Assembly (NCBI RefSeq): GCF_026810365.1 | Contig: NZ_CP113948.1 | Coordinates: 2,009,001-2,073,000, forward strand | DNA: 64,000 bases | From: Flavobacterium praedii | GTDB lineage: Bacteria; Bacteroidota; Bacteroidia; Flavobacteriales; Flavobacteriaceae | Direction: 5' to 3' | In this document: piece by piece, positions 28,391 to 38,134 of the stretch | Position numbering within the stretch: the stretch's first letter is position 1 | Layout: every line of letters starts with the position of its first letter | Made by a program: the position numbers and the translations under genes | The notes under the pieces: generated by a model | The model's database searches: none | What the model was told of the DNA's origin: nothing | What the model saw: only the letters and a program-made list of their open reading frames with translations

Positions 28391-30709
28391 ATGAAATATA
28401 TTTTACTACACACCATTTTAATACTTTTTAGCTTTTCTCTACAAGCCCAAGAAGTAGCAAATAATACTTCCAAATCCAATGATAATGAATTGTATTATTT
28501 CTCAAATGATAGTTTAAAATCAATTAATGATACTGTAAAAAACAAAAAAGGAAATCAATTAAAAGAAGTTATAGTTACAGCAAACAAACTACCAAAACCA
28601 GTTAGCGCAATTCGTTCCGGTTTAAAACCAATGGACACACCACAAAGCGTACAAGTAATTGGATCCGAAATTATCGAACAACAGCAATCTATCCGCTTGA
28701 GTGAAGTTTTAAAAAATGCCAATGGAGTTTATGTTGGTTCCGCACGTGGTGGTGCTCAAGAATCATTTTTTTCAAGAGGCTACGACATGACTGCTAACAA
28801 CATGTTCAAAAATGGTTTCCGATATAATGCAGGGTCTATTCCAGAAGTTTCTTCCCTTGACAAAGTAGAATTTCTAAAAGGGAGTTCGGCTTTATTATAT
28901 GGAAATGTTGCTCCGGGAGGCATCTTGAATTTGGTTACCAAAACACCTTCTTTCAAAAGTGGTGGCGAAATTACAATGCAGTCAGGAAGCTATGCTTATT
29001 ACAAACCTTCAGTAGATTTTTATGGTCCTTTAAATAAAAATATTGCATACCGTTTTACAGGTTCATACGAAAATGCTGAAAGTTTTAGAGATGTTGTCAA
29101 AAGTGAGCGTATCTATTTTAATCCTTCATTTCTTTTTAATGTTAGTAAAAAAACACAAATTACATTGCAAGGTGATTATTTAGATGCCGATTGGACACCT
29201 GATTTTGGAACTGGAATTATTGGAAAAGAAATTTTAGATTTACCTAGATCTAATTTTTACGGAGCGCTTTGGTCAAATGGAAAAACTAAATCATCAAGTG
29301 CATCATTACTATTAAATCATGACTTTAATAAAAACTGGAAACTAAATTTTAATACTTCGTTTCAAAATTACGATAGACAATCAAAATCGACGGCACAATT
29401 ATCTGGTCTAGAAACTTATCCAACACCAGGTGACTGGAACAGATCATTAGTTCAGAATAAAAACTTAGAAAAAATATTTGGCAACCAATTAAGCTTACAA
29501 GGCACATTCAAAACTGGAAGTATAAATCACCAAGTATTTACTGGTGTTGATTATGAAAATTCATTTGCTACTGCTTATACTTTTCTTTTTGATGAAAAAG
29601 CAGTAATGGTTAATGGAAAATATGTTGCCAATCTTTATGACACCATTAATCTTTATACTTTCGATCCTTCAACACAAAGAAACGATATTCCAAATGCTAG
29701 AGTTTCAGCAATAGCAAACACAAACACAGATCGTTTTGGTATTTATTTTCAAGATTTAATTTCTTTTTCTGAGCAAATCAAACTTTTAGCTGGTATTCGT
29801 TGGTCTTGGCAAGAATCTCAAGTAATTACAGATACCTATACTATTAATCCAACTTCTGTAACGACAGTAGAGGCTGAAAAGCGAAAAGACCAAGCCTTTA
29901 CTCCAAAATTAGGATTGGTATATCAACCTACTAAAGAGTTATCATTGTTTGCAAGTTATTCTAGCTCTTTTACCCCAAATACTGGGCTTACAGTTGATGG
30001 TGATGTAATAGAAGCTTCAATAATTGACCAATTTGAAATCGGAATAAAAAAAGATTTCTGGAAAGGTATAGTAAGCACCAACGTTACAGTATATCAAATT
30101 AACAACAATAATCTAGCACAAACCGCACCTTTTTTGGCTGATGGAGTAACGGTAAACACAAATTCTGCAATTAAACTTTTAGGAGGAGAAACCAAAAGCA
30201 AAGGAGTTGAAATTGACATTACAGCCAGACCAATTGAAGGACTTGATATAGTGGCAGGATATAGTTATAATGACATGCGATACACCAAAACTTCAGGAAC
30301 GAGCGGAAGTTTTGTCGAAGGAGATCGCGTAGCAAGAACGCCAAAAAATACCGCAAATTTAAGTTTCTTCTATACGCTACCATCAGGTATGTTAAAAGGT
30401 CTTTCATTTGGAGCCATTGGGAATTATATCGGTGACCGATTAGGTGGTTGGAATGACGATTATCTTTGGACAGAAAATAAACCATCAACTAACCCAAAAA
30501 CCTATACAGTAACAATCAGAGACCGTGATATTCCACTTCAAGGATATGCTACAATAGATGCAACTTTAGGATATACTTGGAAAAACATCTCTATCCTATG
30601 TAAGTTATCAAATATCACAAATGAATTGAATTATACCGTTCATGAAAATTACAGTGTAAACCCAATTGCACCACGTCAGTTTTTAACAAGTTTGCGATAT
30701 AGGTTCTAA
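28391..30709 (+). CDS. TonB-dependent siderophore receptor
   Basis: An outer-membrane receptor of 772 residues from the ATG at 28391. An upstream in-frame ATG (28355) overlaps the promoter element, and MKYILLHTILILFSFSLQAQ is the real signal peptide. LKEVIVTANKLPKPVSAIRSG begins the TonB-box/plug region; TPQSVQVIGSEII and LKGSSALLYGNVAPGGILNLVTK are the plug motifs of FhuA/FpvA-type receptors. A 22-strand barrel ends in SLRYRF with terminal Phe. It imports ferric siderophores using TonB energy; the actual siderophore is unknown. Shared promoter features tie it to the preceding reductase/apbE unit. Confidence 0.93.
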   Translation: MKYILLHTILILFSFSLQAQEVANNTSKSNDNELYYFSNDSLKSINDTVKNKKGNQLKEVIVTANKLPKPVSAIRSGLKPMDTPQSVQVIGSEIIEQQQSIRLSEVLKNANGVYVGSARGGAQESFFSRGYDMTANNMFKNGFRYNAGSIPEVSSLDKVEFLKGSSALLYGNVAPGGILNLVTKTPSFKSGGEITMQSGSYAYYKPSVDFYGPLNKNIAYRFTGSYENAESFRDVVKSERIYFNPSFLFNVSKKTQITLQGDYLDADWTPDFGTGIIGKEILDLPRSNFYGALWSNGKTKSSSASLLLNHDFNKNWKLNFNTSFQNYDRQSKSTAQLSGLETYPTPGDWNRSLVQNKNLEKIFGNQLSLQGTFKTGSINHQVFTGVDYENSFATAYTFLFDEKAVMVNGKYVANLYDTINLYTFDPSTQRNDIPNARVSAIANTNTDRFGIYFQDLISFSEQIKLLAGIRWSWQESQVITDTYTINPTSVTTVEAEKRKDQAFTPKLGLVYQPTKELSLFASYSSSFTPNTGLTVDGDVIEASIIDQFEIGIKKDFWKGIVSTNVTVYQINNNNLAQTAPFLADGVTVNTNSAIKLLGGETKSKGVEIDITARPIEGLDIVAGYSYNDMRYTKTSGTSGSFVEGDRVARTPKNTANLSFFYTLPSGMLKGLSFGAIGNYIGDRLGGWNDDYLWTENKPSTNPKTYTVTIRDRDIPLQGYATIDATLGYTWKNISILCKLSNITNELNYTVHENYSVNPIAPRQFLTSLRYRF

Positions 30710-30738
30710 AACCTCAAGTTTAGTTATATTTTTTTTTA

Positions 30739-30789
30739 AACTTTTTCTGTCCCTTTCATTTTTTTGAAACACAGAAAAAGTTTTTTTTT
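30739..30789 (+). terminator. Terminator of the siderophore receptor gene
   Basis: AACTTTTTCTGT (30739-30750) pairs with ACAGAAAAAGTT (30771-30782), then a T run. Confidence 0.85.
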
Positions 30790-31290
30790 AATATTATTTT
30801 AAAATGATTTACAATTCTCAAAGCTCAGATTCTAGATTAGACTTAACAGACAAAACTAAATTATTCAATAAATGCAATAGCTAACGGACTATTTAAAAAA
30901 AAGAAACAAAGTTTATCGAAAACCCAATAAATTAAACCACTATAAACTTAAAGTCCATAGATTGGCTTGGCCAACTGAAAGTCTGCGATGTTGAAAAGTA
31001 AAATCCACCGCAAATTCGCAAATTTAAAGACTTTGAAAGAAAAAAAAATTGCGAATTTGCGGTGGATATTTTTATAACCTGAAAGGAAAATACACTAAAG
31101 TACATAGTTTCAACTATTTTTGAGACCAATAAAAACTAATGTGTTATTACAATTGCTTTTTGAAATTAAAAACTTGATTTTGAATAATGCATCGAAGATT
31201 CCTTTTGACTAAATAAAAAAGCAAATAATTCAGTTGCAATAGATTTCCAATACAGTTCTGTATCTAATCCATAGCAGATTATAAGCCAAA
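30790..31290. other. Intergenic region with one large hairpin
   Basis: No gene seen between the receptor and valS. The hairpin at 31004-31066 is described separately. Confidence 0.5.
31004..31066. repeat. Perfect 18-bp inverted repeat
   Basis: TCCACCGCAAATTCGCAA (31004-31021) and TTGCGAATTTGCGGTGGA (31049-31066) are perfect inverted copies around a 27-base loop. It is far from either flanking gene and from their terminators, so it looks like a dispersed palindrome rather than a terminator. Confidence 0.75.
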
Positions 31291-31292
31291 AA

Positions 31293-31328
31293 AAATCCCA
31301 ATCCTGAAAATATTCAGCATTGGGATTT
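31293..31328 (-). terminator. Terminator of valS
   Basis: AAATCCCAAT...CTGAA (from 31293) pairs with TTCAG...ATTGGGATTT (to 31328); the minus strand continues in Ts. It is 24 bases beyond the valS stop. Confidence 0.8.
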
Positions 31329-31351
31329 TAAGTTTTAAAAAAATATAGCAA

Positions 31352-33985
31352 CTATTTCAATCCAGCTAAACTATGCTCGATTGTCTCAATTTTTGAAAGG
31401 GCATCTGCTTCTTTTTGTCTTTCGTTTGCCAAAACTTTCTCTGGCGCACCAGCCACAAATTTCTCATTTGAAAGTTTATTTTGAACGGATTTTAAGAATC
31501 CTTGCGTATAAACCAACTCAGCAGTAAGTTTTGCAATTTCTTCTTCTACATTGATATTCCCTGTAATAGGTATAAAATATTCATTCGATTTTACTCTAAA
31601 CGATAATGCTCCATCCACTTTATCCGCTACATATTCCAATGAAGTAATGTTCCCTAATTTGGTGACAACCGAATCAAAATAAGTTGAAACTTTATCGTTG
31701 TTCATCACTTTCAATTCGATAGTATCTTTAAATGGAATGTTCTTGTCCTTACGAATCGTTCTAATTCCAGAAATCACCTCGATTGTATTTTCAAAATCAG
31801 TAATTAATTTTACATCAAACGGTTTCATTTCTGGCCAAGTCGAAACAATTAATGCTTCCTCTGTTGTTCGTTCTGCCAATATTTGCCATATTTCCTCTGT
31901 TAAGAATGGCATAAATGGATGCAATAATTTTAGATTATTTTCTAACATTTCTATCGCTTTCGCAAATGTTACACTGTCAATTGGCTGTTGGTATACTGGT
32001 TTAATCATTTCTAAAAACCAAGAACAGAAATCATCCCAAACTAATTTGTAAATTCCCATTAAAGCATCGGAAATTCTGTATTTTTCAAAATTATCTTCAA
32101 TCTCTAAAAGAGTTTGTTGCAATTTTGCTTCGTACCATTCGATAGCTACTTTTGAAGACTCCGGTTGAGAAATAGTTGCAGATACTTCCCAACCTTTTAT
32201 CAATTTGAAAGCATTCCATATTTTATTGGTAAACCCTTTTCCTTGGTTACACAATTCTTCATCAAACATAATATCATTTCCAGCAGAAGCACTCAAAAGC
32301 AACCCAACACGAACTCCATCGGCTCCAAACTTTTCGATTAACTCTAATGGTTCAGGTGAATTCCCTAAAGATTTAGACATTTTACGTCTTTGTTTATCAC
32401 GAACCAAACCAGTCAAATACACATTCGTAAAAGGTTTTTTTCCAGTATATTCATATCCTGCAATAATCATTCGCGCCACCCAGAAAAACAAAATATCCGG
32501 ACCAGTCACTAAATCATTGGTTGGATAATAGTATTTAAAATCTTCACTCTCCGGATCCATAATTCCTCCAAAAACGGACATTGGCCATAACCAAGATGAA
32601 AACCAAGTATCTAATGCATCCACATCTTGTCTTAAATCAGAAACTTGAAGTTGAGAATTAGAAGTTTTCAATTTCGCTAAAACCAAAGCTTCATCAATAG
32701 TTTCTGCAACTACAAAATCTTCTTTTCCATCTCCGTAGAAATAAGCCGGAATTTGTTGTCCCCACCACAATTGACGAGAAATATTCCAATCACGAATATT
32801 ATTTAACCAATGTGCATACGTGTTGTTAAAACGAGCAGGATGCAATTTAACATCGCCATCTACCAATACGGATTTAATGGCCGGTTTTACTAATTCCTCC
32901 ATTTTCAAAAACCACTGATCAGACAAACGTGGTTCAATCACAGCTTTGGTTCTTTCTGAAGTACCTACTTTATTTAGATGTGTTTCAGTTTTTGCCAAAG
33001 CACCAGTATTTTCTAATTCTTGAGTAATTTCGTTACGAACTACAAAACGGTCTTTTCCTTGATAGTGTAATCCAAAACTATTTAAAGTCGCATCTTCATT
33101 GAAAATATCGATAATCTCCAAATTGTGCTTCTCTCCTAGTGTCTTATCATTCATATCATGAGCTGGAGTCACCTTTAAACATCCAGTTCCAAACTCAACA
33201 TCTACATATTCGTCCTCGATAATCGGAATCACTCTTCCACAAATAGGAACAATCGCTTTTTTTCCTTTCAAATGAGCAAAACGTTCATCATTTGGATTGA
33301 TACAAATAGCTGTATCCCCAAAAATAGTCTCTGGACGTGTAGTTGCAACTGTCAAAAAATCTTCGCTCCCTTCAATTTTATATTTTAGGAAATATAATTT
33401 TCCTTGTTGCTCTTCATAAATTACCTCTTCATCAGATAACGTTGTTTTGGCTTCGGGATCCCAGTTTACCATTCTATACCCACGATAAATCAATCCCTTG
33501 TTGTATAAATCCACAAAAGATCGAATTACTGAGGAGGACATATCTGGATCCATTGTAAACTTAGTGCGTTCCCAATCACAAGAACATCCCAATTGTTTCA
33601 ATTGATCTAAAATAACTCCACCGTATTTATCCGTCCACTCCCAAGCATGTGCCAAGAATTCTTCACGAGTTAAGTCATTTTTATTAATTCCTTCGGCTTT
33701 TAATTTGGCTACAACTTTTGCTTCTGTAGCAATAGAAGCATGATCCGTTCCAGGAACCCAACAAGCGTTAAATCCTTTCAAACGGGCTCTTCGAATCAAA
33801 ACATCTTGAATGGTATTGTTCAACATGTGTCCCATATGCAATACACCTGTCACATTGGGTGGCGGAATTACAATAGTATATGGTGTTCTATGATCAGGCT
33901 CCGAATGGAAATAGTTATTTTTCATCCAGTAGTCATACCACTTATTTTCAATAGTTTTAGCGTCAAATTGTGCAGGAATTGTCAT
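31352..33985 (-). CDS. valS: Valyl-tRNA synthetase
   Basis: An 877-residue class I synthetase that charges tRNA(Val). The HIGH-type motif is in PPPNVTGVLHMGHMLNN near residue 45, and the KMSKS loop in RRKMSKSLGNSPEPLE. GTDHASIATEAKVV and the editing domain (ATTRPETIFGDTAICIN) are typical for ValRS, including the Thr-Thr-Arg-Pro editing motif. The C-terminal coiled coil (IAKLTAELVYTQGFLKSVQNKLSNEKFVAGAPEKV) that contacts tRNA is present. Length is that of bacterial ValRS. Single-gene unit. Confidence 0.97.
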   Translation of the reverse strand: MTIPAQFDAKTIENKWYDYWMKNNYFHSEPDHRTPYTIVIPPPNVTGVLHMGHMLNNTIQDVLIRRARLKGFNACWVPGTDHASIATEAKVVAKLKAEGINKNDLTREEFLAHAWEWTDKYGGVILDQLKQLGCSCDWERTKFTMDPDMSSSVIRSFVDLYNKGLIYRGYRMVNWDPEAKTTLSDEEVIYEEQQGKLYFLKYKIEGSEDFLTVATTRPETIFGDTAICINPNDERFAHLKGKKAIVPICGRVIPIIEDEYVDVEFGTGCLKVTPAHDMNDKTLGEKHNLEIIDIFNEDATLNSFGLHYQGKDRFVVRNEITQELENTGALAKTETHLNKVGTSERTKAVIEPRLSDQWFLKMEELVKPAIKSVLVDGDVKLHPARFNNTYAHWLNNIRDWNISRQLWWGQQIPAYFYGDGKEDFVVAETIDEALVLAKLKTSNSQLQVSDLRQDVDALDTWFSSWLWPMSVFGGIMDPESEDFKYYYPTNDLVTGPDILFFWVARMIIAGYEYTGKKPFTNVYLTGLVRDKQRRKMSKSLGNSPEPLELIEKFGADGVRVGLLLSASAGNDIMFDEELCNQGKGFTNKIWNAFKLIKGWEVSATISQPESSKVAIEWYEAKLQQTLLEIEDNFEKYRISDALMGIYKLVWDDFCSWFLEMIKPVYQQPIDSVTFAKAIEMLENNLKLLHPFMPFLTEEIWQILAERTTEEALIVSTWPEMKPFDVKLITDFENTIEVISGIRTIRKDKNIPFKDTIELKVMNNDKVSTYFDSVVTKLGNITSLEYVADKVDGALSFRVKSNEYFIPITGNINVEEEIAKLTAELVYTQGFLKSVQNKLSNEKFVAGAPEKVLANERQKEADALSKIETIEHSLAGLK

Positions 33986-34145
33986 AAAAAAGCAACTTTT
34001 AAAACCAAAATTATACTTTGGTTTGATTTTTGTTATTCATATAGAGGACAAAAGTAAATAATTAAGTACAGTATAAAAAGAGAAATAAAAGATTGTGTAT
34101 TAATTAAAAGATACTATATTTACTTAGCCCACAAAAAACAACAAA

Positions 34146-34535
34146 ATGAAAAAAATAACAGCTTTTATCGTATTGCTATTTTCAAGTAGCTTTATCTTTG
34201 CTCAAAGTGGACCAAAAATTGACATTCATCAATCTGAAAACACAGTTGACTATGGAAAAGTGTACAAGTCTAATGACAATGGAATTCGAAACTTTACTTT
34301 TACAAATACAGGAGATGCTCCATTGAACATCACTGGAATTCAGTCAACCGCTAGTTGTACCATATTATACAAACCAACTCAAGCCATTGCTCCTGGTAAA
34401 TCAGATCGAATTGAAATAAAATACAATATGGTTCCGGGGCCAATTCGTAAAACTATTACAGTCGAAACTAACGCTGTGAATTACGAAGAAGGGCGTGTAC
34501 CTTTAAAAATCAAAGGAGAAGTACTTACAAACTAA
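34146..34535 (+). CDS. DUF1573 family exported protein
   Basis: A 129-residue protein with a signal peptide (MKKITAFIVLLFSSSFIFAQ) and a single DUF1573 domain, an immunoglobulin-like beta-sandwich: VDYGKVYKSNDNGIRNFTFTNTGDAPLNITGIQ, then IAPGKSDRIEIKY and GPIRKTITVETNA. Such proteins are abundant in Bacteroidota and lie in the periplasm or on the cell surface; the biochemical function is unknown. The usual cysteine after the ITGIQSTASC segment is present. It has its own terminator and stands alone. Confidence 0.9.
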   Translation: MKKITAFIVLLFSSSFIFAQSGPKIDIHQSENTVDYGKVYKSNDNGIRNFTFTNTGDAPLNITGIQSTASCTILYKPTQAIAPGKSDRIEIKYNMVPGPIRKTITVETNAVNYEEGRVPLKIKGEVLTN

Positions 34536-34546
34536 AAAAAAGTAAA

Positions 34547-34582
34547 AAACGTTTTTCAAACTAATTGAAAAACGTTTTTTTT
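34547..34582. terminator. Bidirectional terminator between DUF1573 and protease-like genes
   Basis: AAACGTTTTTCAA (34547-34559) pairs with TTGAAAAACGTTT (34565-34577), flanked by A and T runs so that it works for both convergent genes. Confidence 0.85.
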
Positions 34583-35913
34583 TACAACACATCTTTCAAT
34601 TGAAAAGAAAATTTCAAAACTTGATTATTCCTTTCCACTTCTAAATAAATCCATTTATCCTCTTCTGTTTTAAATAACTCATTAATTTTAGACAAGGAAT
34701 ACAGGTAAGTTGGTTTTTTATTTATTGAAATAATAACATCCCCCACTTTTAAACCACTACTGTCTGCTGGAGAATTTTTCCGGACTTGTGCAACCTCATA
34801 TATAGGTTTTAAGACAAATTTATACTTGAACTCATTGGTTATGTTTTTACCTGTATTATCAAAAGTAATTCCTTTATCAACAGCTACTGTTTGCATTTGA
34901 ACCGTTTCTTTTACCCACTGCAAACCATTATGTTGTATTTCGACACCACTTTCATTATAGGTAAATGGATCATTGTAATTAGCATTTTTCTTTAAATAAA
35001 GTTGTTCGTTTTCATAATCAAAAACTACAGAAAACCTTCTTAAAATTTCACCACCAACAGAGCCAATTCGATCCTTAACCATTCTCACACTTTTAATAGA
35101 ACTGGAATCTGGAAAAGCAACAATTGGCAAAATAAATTGATTATTATCAAATGAAAAACGTTTTATTCTCGCCCTTTTCCCTTCTATATCACCACTGAAA
35201 CCTTTTCCCAAAAAATCATCAAAATTCTTTGTCGGTACAACAATATTTGAGGAAATATTTTGAAACAACCAAATAGAATCACTATTTCCAATATCAATTA
35301 ATAACTTTACAGAAACAACTTTATCATTTAATAACACCTCCCCTTCCAAATAGGGTTTAAATCGTTCAATTTTGATTGGTGTTTTTTTAAATTTTTTATC
35401 TAACTTTTTTCGAACATCAATACCGCTTTTATAAACCACTAACTTTTTACTGGAATAATCAATTCGAATCAAATTATTTTTAAAAAATTGATATCCTATA
35501 ATGCCATTCACGGGAATTCCAATATGGGACGACAGATTAAAACTTTGATCCAAAATAACATAAACGACCTGTTTTATAGACTTAACACCTGGCAATTCCA
35601 ATATATTATTTGTTGTTTTCAAACCTTCGATAGCAACATCACTACCTAAGCCTTTTAAAAATATTTTTTCGGAATTGTAAAATTTAACATCCGGATTATC
35701 ATTTAAACTAAAAAGAATCGTTTCCTCAACTCCAGTATCCAATAAAAAATTCAATTCTACTCCATTTACTTTTATTGGTATAAAAACTAAATTATTGATT
35801 AAGATCAGAGGAACAGTTACTTTTTCAATTCCTTTGTCAAATACAAATCCATCTTGCCCAAATACAGGGACAATTGTTAGTATTAAAAGATAAAACACAC
35901 ATTTTATTTTCAT
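34582..35913 (-). CDS. Exported retropepsin-like aspartyl protease with PDZ domain
   Basis: A 443-residue protein with a signal peptide (MKIKCVFYLLILTIVPVFG). Two aspartyl-protease half-domains are visible: NFLLDTGVEETILFS (DTG catalytic motif) near residue 55, and VKLLIDIGNSDSIWLF near 205, where the expected D-T/S-G is D-I-G. A C-terminal PDZ domain follows (YEVAQVRKNSPADSSGLKVGDVIISINKKP). This arrangement is common in Bacteroidota (aspartyl protease family, PDZ type), where peptidase activity is mostly unproven. The altered second motif makes activity uncertain, though retropepsins can also work as dimers using one motif per chain. Confidence 0.88.
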   Translation of the reverse strand: MKIKCVFYLLILTIVPVFGQDGFVFDKGIEKVTVPLILINNLVFIPIKVNGVELNFLLDTGVEETILFSLNDNPDVKFYNSEKIFLKGLGSDVAIEGLKTTNNILELPGVKSIKQVVYVILDQSFNLSSHIGIPVNGIIGYQFFKNNLIRIDYSSKKLVVYKSGIDVRKKLDKKFKKTPIKIERFKPYLEGEVLLNDKVVSVKLLIDIGNSDSIWLFQNISSNIVVPTKNFDDFLGKGFSGDIEGKRARIKRFSFDNNQFILPIVAFPDSSSIKSVRMVKDRIGSVGGEILRRFSVVFDYENEQLYLKKNANYNDPFTYNESGVEIQHNGLQWVKETVQMQTVAVDKGITFDNTGKNITNEFKYKFVLKPIYEVAQVRKNSPADSSGLKVGDVIISINKKPTYLYSLSKINELFKTEEDKWIYLEVERNNQVLKFSFQLKDVL

Positions 35914-36039
35914 TTAGTTATATTTCGATAATATTACCCAATTATACGATAATAATGGATGAAAAACAACAAAATAGATACATTGTTTACAGTGATTTTC
36001 AAAAATAAATTGCAAATTTGCACCTCAAATTTTACAATC

Positions 36040-37236
36040 ATGCCTGAAATTTCAATCAGAGGTCGAAGAATGCCGGAATCGCCAATCCGAAAATTGGCTC
36101 CTTACGCAGACATAGCTAAAAAAAAGGGTCATAAAGTCTATCATTTAAACATTGGTCAACCCGATATAAAAAGCCCAGAAATTGCAATCAAAGCGATAAA
36201 AAATATTGATTTAAGCATCATAGAATATGGTCCTTCCGAAGGATACGAAAGTTATCGAAAAAAACTAGCTGATTTTTACACCAAACAAGATGTAAAAGTA
36301 GGCTTTGAAGATATAATGATTACTACTGGCGGTTCTGAAGCCCTTTTGTTTGCTCTTGGAAGCATCATGGATCCCGGAGATGAAGTCATAATTCCAGAAC
36401 CTTTTTATGCCAATTACAGTGCTTTCTCAGAAGAATCTAGTGCAAAAGTAGTACCTGTAATTTCTACTATTGAAAGTGGATTTACACTCCCTACTATTGA
36501 AGAATTTGAAAAAGCAATTACACCAAAAACAAAAGCCATCTTAATTTGCAACCCAAATAATCCAACAGGGTATTTATATTCAGAATCTGAAATTAAACAA
36601 CTGGGAGAATTGGTCAAAAAACATGATTTGTTTTTAATTGCAGACGAAGTGTATCGTGAATTTATATATGACGAAAGAGACCTTCACTTTTCTGTGATGA
36701 ATCTAAAAGGAATTGAACAAAATGTAATCATGATTGATTCGGTTTCTAAAAGATATAGTATGTGTGGCGCTCGAATTGGTTGTATGGTAACAAAAAACAG
36801 AGACGTTATTGCTGCTGCAATGAAATTTGCACAAGCGCGTTTATGTCCACCAACAATCGAACAAATAGCTTGTGAAGCTGCAATTGACACCCCTCAAAGT
36901 TATTTTGACGAAGTAATAGCAGAATACAAAGAACGAAGAGATATTTTAATTAGCGAATTGAATAAAATCGAAGGCGTGGTTGTAAAGACCCCAAAAGCGG
37001 CTTTTTATTGTATTGCACAATTGCCTATTAAAAATGCGGATGATTTTGCGCAATGGCTTTTAGAACAATATGAATTAAATGGTGAAACGGTAATGATAGC
37101 ACCTGCTGCAGGATTTTACTCGACGCCTGGAGTTGGTTTGAATCAAGTTCGTATTGCTTATGTACTAAAGAAAGAAGATTTAATCAGTGCCGTTCGAATT
37201 TTGAAAGAAGCATTGACAGCATACAATTCAAAATAA
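36040..37236 (+). CDS. Pyridoxal phosphate-dependent aminotransferase (class I/II)
   Basis: A cytosolic aminotransferase of 398 residues from MPEISIRGRRMPESPIRK. An in-frame ATG at 35959 would add 27 residues unlike anything in the family, so 36040 is chosen. YHLNIGQPDIKSPEIA is the substrate-gating N-terminus; ICNPNNPTGYLYSESEI holds the conserved Asn-Pro-Thr-Gly segment, LIADEVYREFIYDE the Asp, and DSVSKRYSMCGARIGC the PLP lysine. The family covers aspartate, aromatic and alanine aminotransferases; the amino acid cannot be fixed. Single gene, closed by a terminator. Confidence 0.92.
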   Translation: MPEISIRGRRMPESPIRKLAPYADIAKKKGHKVYHLNIGQPDIKSPEIAIKAIKNIDLSIIEYGPSEGYESYRKKLADFYTKQDVKVGFEDIMITTGGSEALLFALGSIMDPGDEVIIPEPFYANYSAFSEESSAKVVPVISTIESGFTLPTIEEFEKAITPKTKAILICNPNNPTGYLYSESEIKQLGELVKKHDLFLIADEVYREFIYDERDLHFSVMNLKGIEQNVIMIDSVSKRYSMCGARIGCMVTKNRDVIAAAMKFAQARLCPPTIEQIACEAAIDTPQSYFDEVIAEYKERRDILISELNKIEGVVVKTPKAAFYCIAQLPIKNADDFAQWLLEQYELNGETVMIAPAAGFYSTPGVGLNQVRIAYVLKKEDLISAVRILKEALTAYNSK

Positions 37237-37258
37237 AGAATAAAATTCACAATTATCA

Positions 37259-37293
37259 AAAGGCAATATCATTTTTAAGGTATTGCCTTTTTT
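37259..37293 (+). terminator. Terminator of the aminotransferase gene
   Basis: AAAGGCAATA (37259-37268) pairs with TATTGCCTTT (37281-37290), followed by Ts. Confidence 0.85.
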
Positions 37294-37427
37294 GATTTGA
37301 TATCAATTTAATCAATCTTTTCATCAATTATTGCAATAATTAAAAGGCGAAACGATAGAAAATGTTTCCTTTTTATTAATTATCTTTACCCCTTAAAAAT
37401 AGACACCCATTATAATAGTATCTTTTA

Positions 37428-38099
37428 ATGATAAACAACGAAGAATTTCAAGACGAAATAGGAAACAATCATATTAGTACGAATGCTCAAAATCCAGTAA
37501 GAGAGGATGCTTTTGACATTACAGATGAAGAAAAGATTGAAAAAATAAAAAAAGACGTTGAAAACATCCTGCAAACATTGGGAATGGATTTGAATGATGA
37601 TAGTATAAAAGGAACGCCAAATCGTGTAGCCAAAATGTTTGTAAAAGAAATATTTGGCGGATTGAATCCAGACAAAAAACCAAAAGCTTCTACTTTTGAA
37701 AACAATTACAAATATGGGGAAATGTTGGTTGAAAAAAACATTACCCTCTACTCTACTTGCGAACACCATTTATTGCCCATAATCGGGAGAGCACATGTTG
37801 CTTATATTTCGAGTGGAAGAGTTATTGGTTTATCAAAAATGAATCGAATCGTTGAACATTATGCAAAAAGACCTCAAGTACAAGAGCGCTTAACAATGCA
37901 GATTGTTCAAGAATTGCAATTAGCATTAGGAACAGAAGATGTAGCCTGTGTTATTGATGCCAAACATCTTTGCGTAAATTCTAGAGGAATACAAGACATT
38001 GAAAGCAGTACAGTAACCTCTGAATTTGGCGGTAAATTCAAAGATCCTCAAACCAAAAGAGAATTTTTGGATTATATCAAATTGGAAACTAAATTTTAA
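37428..38099 (+). CDS. folE: GTP cyclohydrolase I
   Basis: A 223-residue enzyme opening the GTP purine ring to 7,8-dihydroneopterin triphosphate, the first step of folate (and pterin) synthesis, as a decamer in the cytosol. YSTCEHHLLPIIGRAHVAYI supplies the zinc Cys and the two His, and VACVIDAKHLCVNSRGIQD the second zinc Cys. SKMNRIVEHYAKRPQVQERL is the GTP-binding block. An acidic N-terminal extension of about 45 residues precedes the catalytic core. It is followed by structured element B and cysS, but not in one obvious operon. Confidence 0.96.
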   Translation: MINNEEFQDEIGNNHISTNAQNPVREDAFDITDEEKIEKIKKDVENILQTLGMDLNDDSIKGTPNRVAKMFVKEIFGGLNPDKKPKASTFENNYKYGEMLVEKNITLYSTCEHHLLPIIGRAHVAYISSGRVIGLSKMNRIVEHYAKRPQVQERLTMQIVQELQLALGTEDVACVIDAKHLCVNSRGIQDIESSTVTSEFGGKFKDPQTKREFLDYIKLETKF

Positions 38100-38134
38100 T
38101 ATTTAGAAAAAATCTCATTATTACCCTAAAGCTC

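Noticed and set aside
31004..31066. The 18-bp hairpin as the terminator of the receptor gene
   Set aside because: A better terminator with a T run lies at 30739-30789, directly after the receptor gene.
35959..36039. Extended aminotransferase start at 35959
   Set aside because: The added 27 residues match no family feature; the aminotransferase fold begins at the ATG at 36040.
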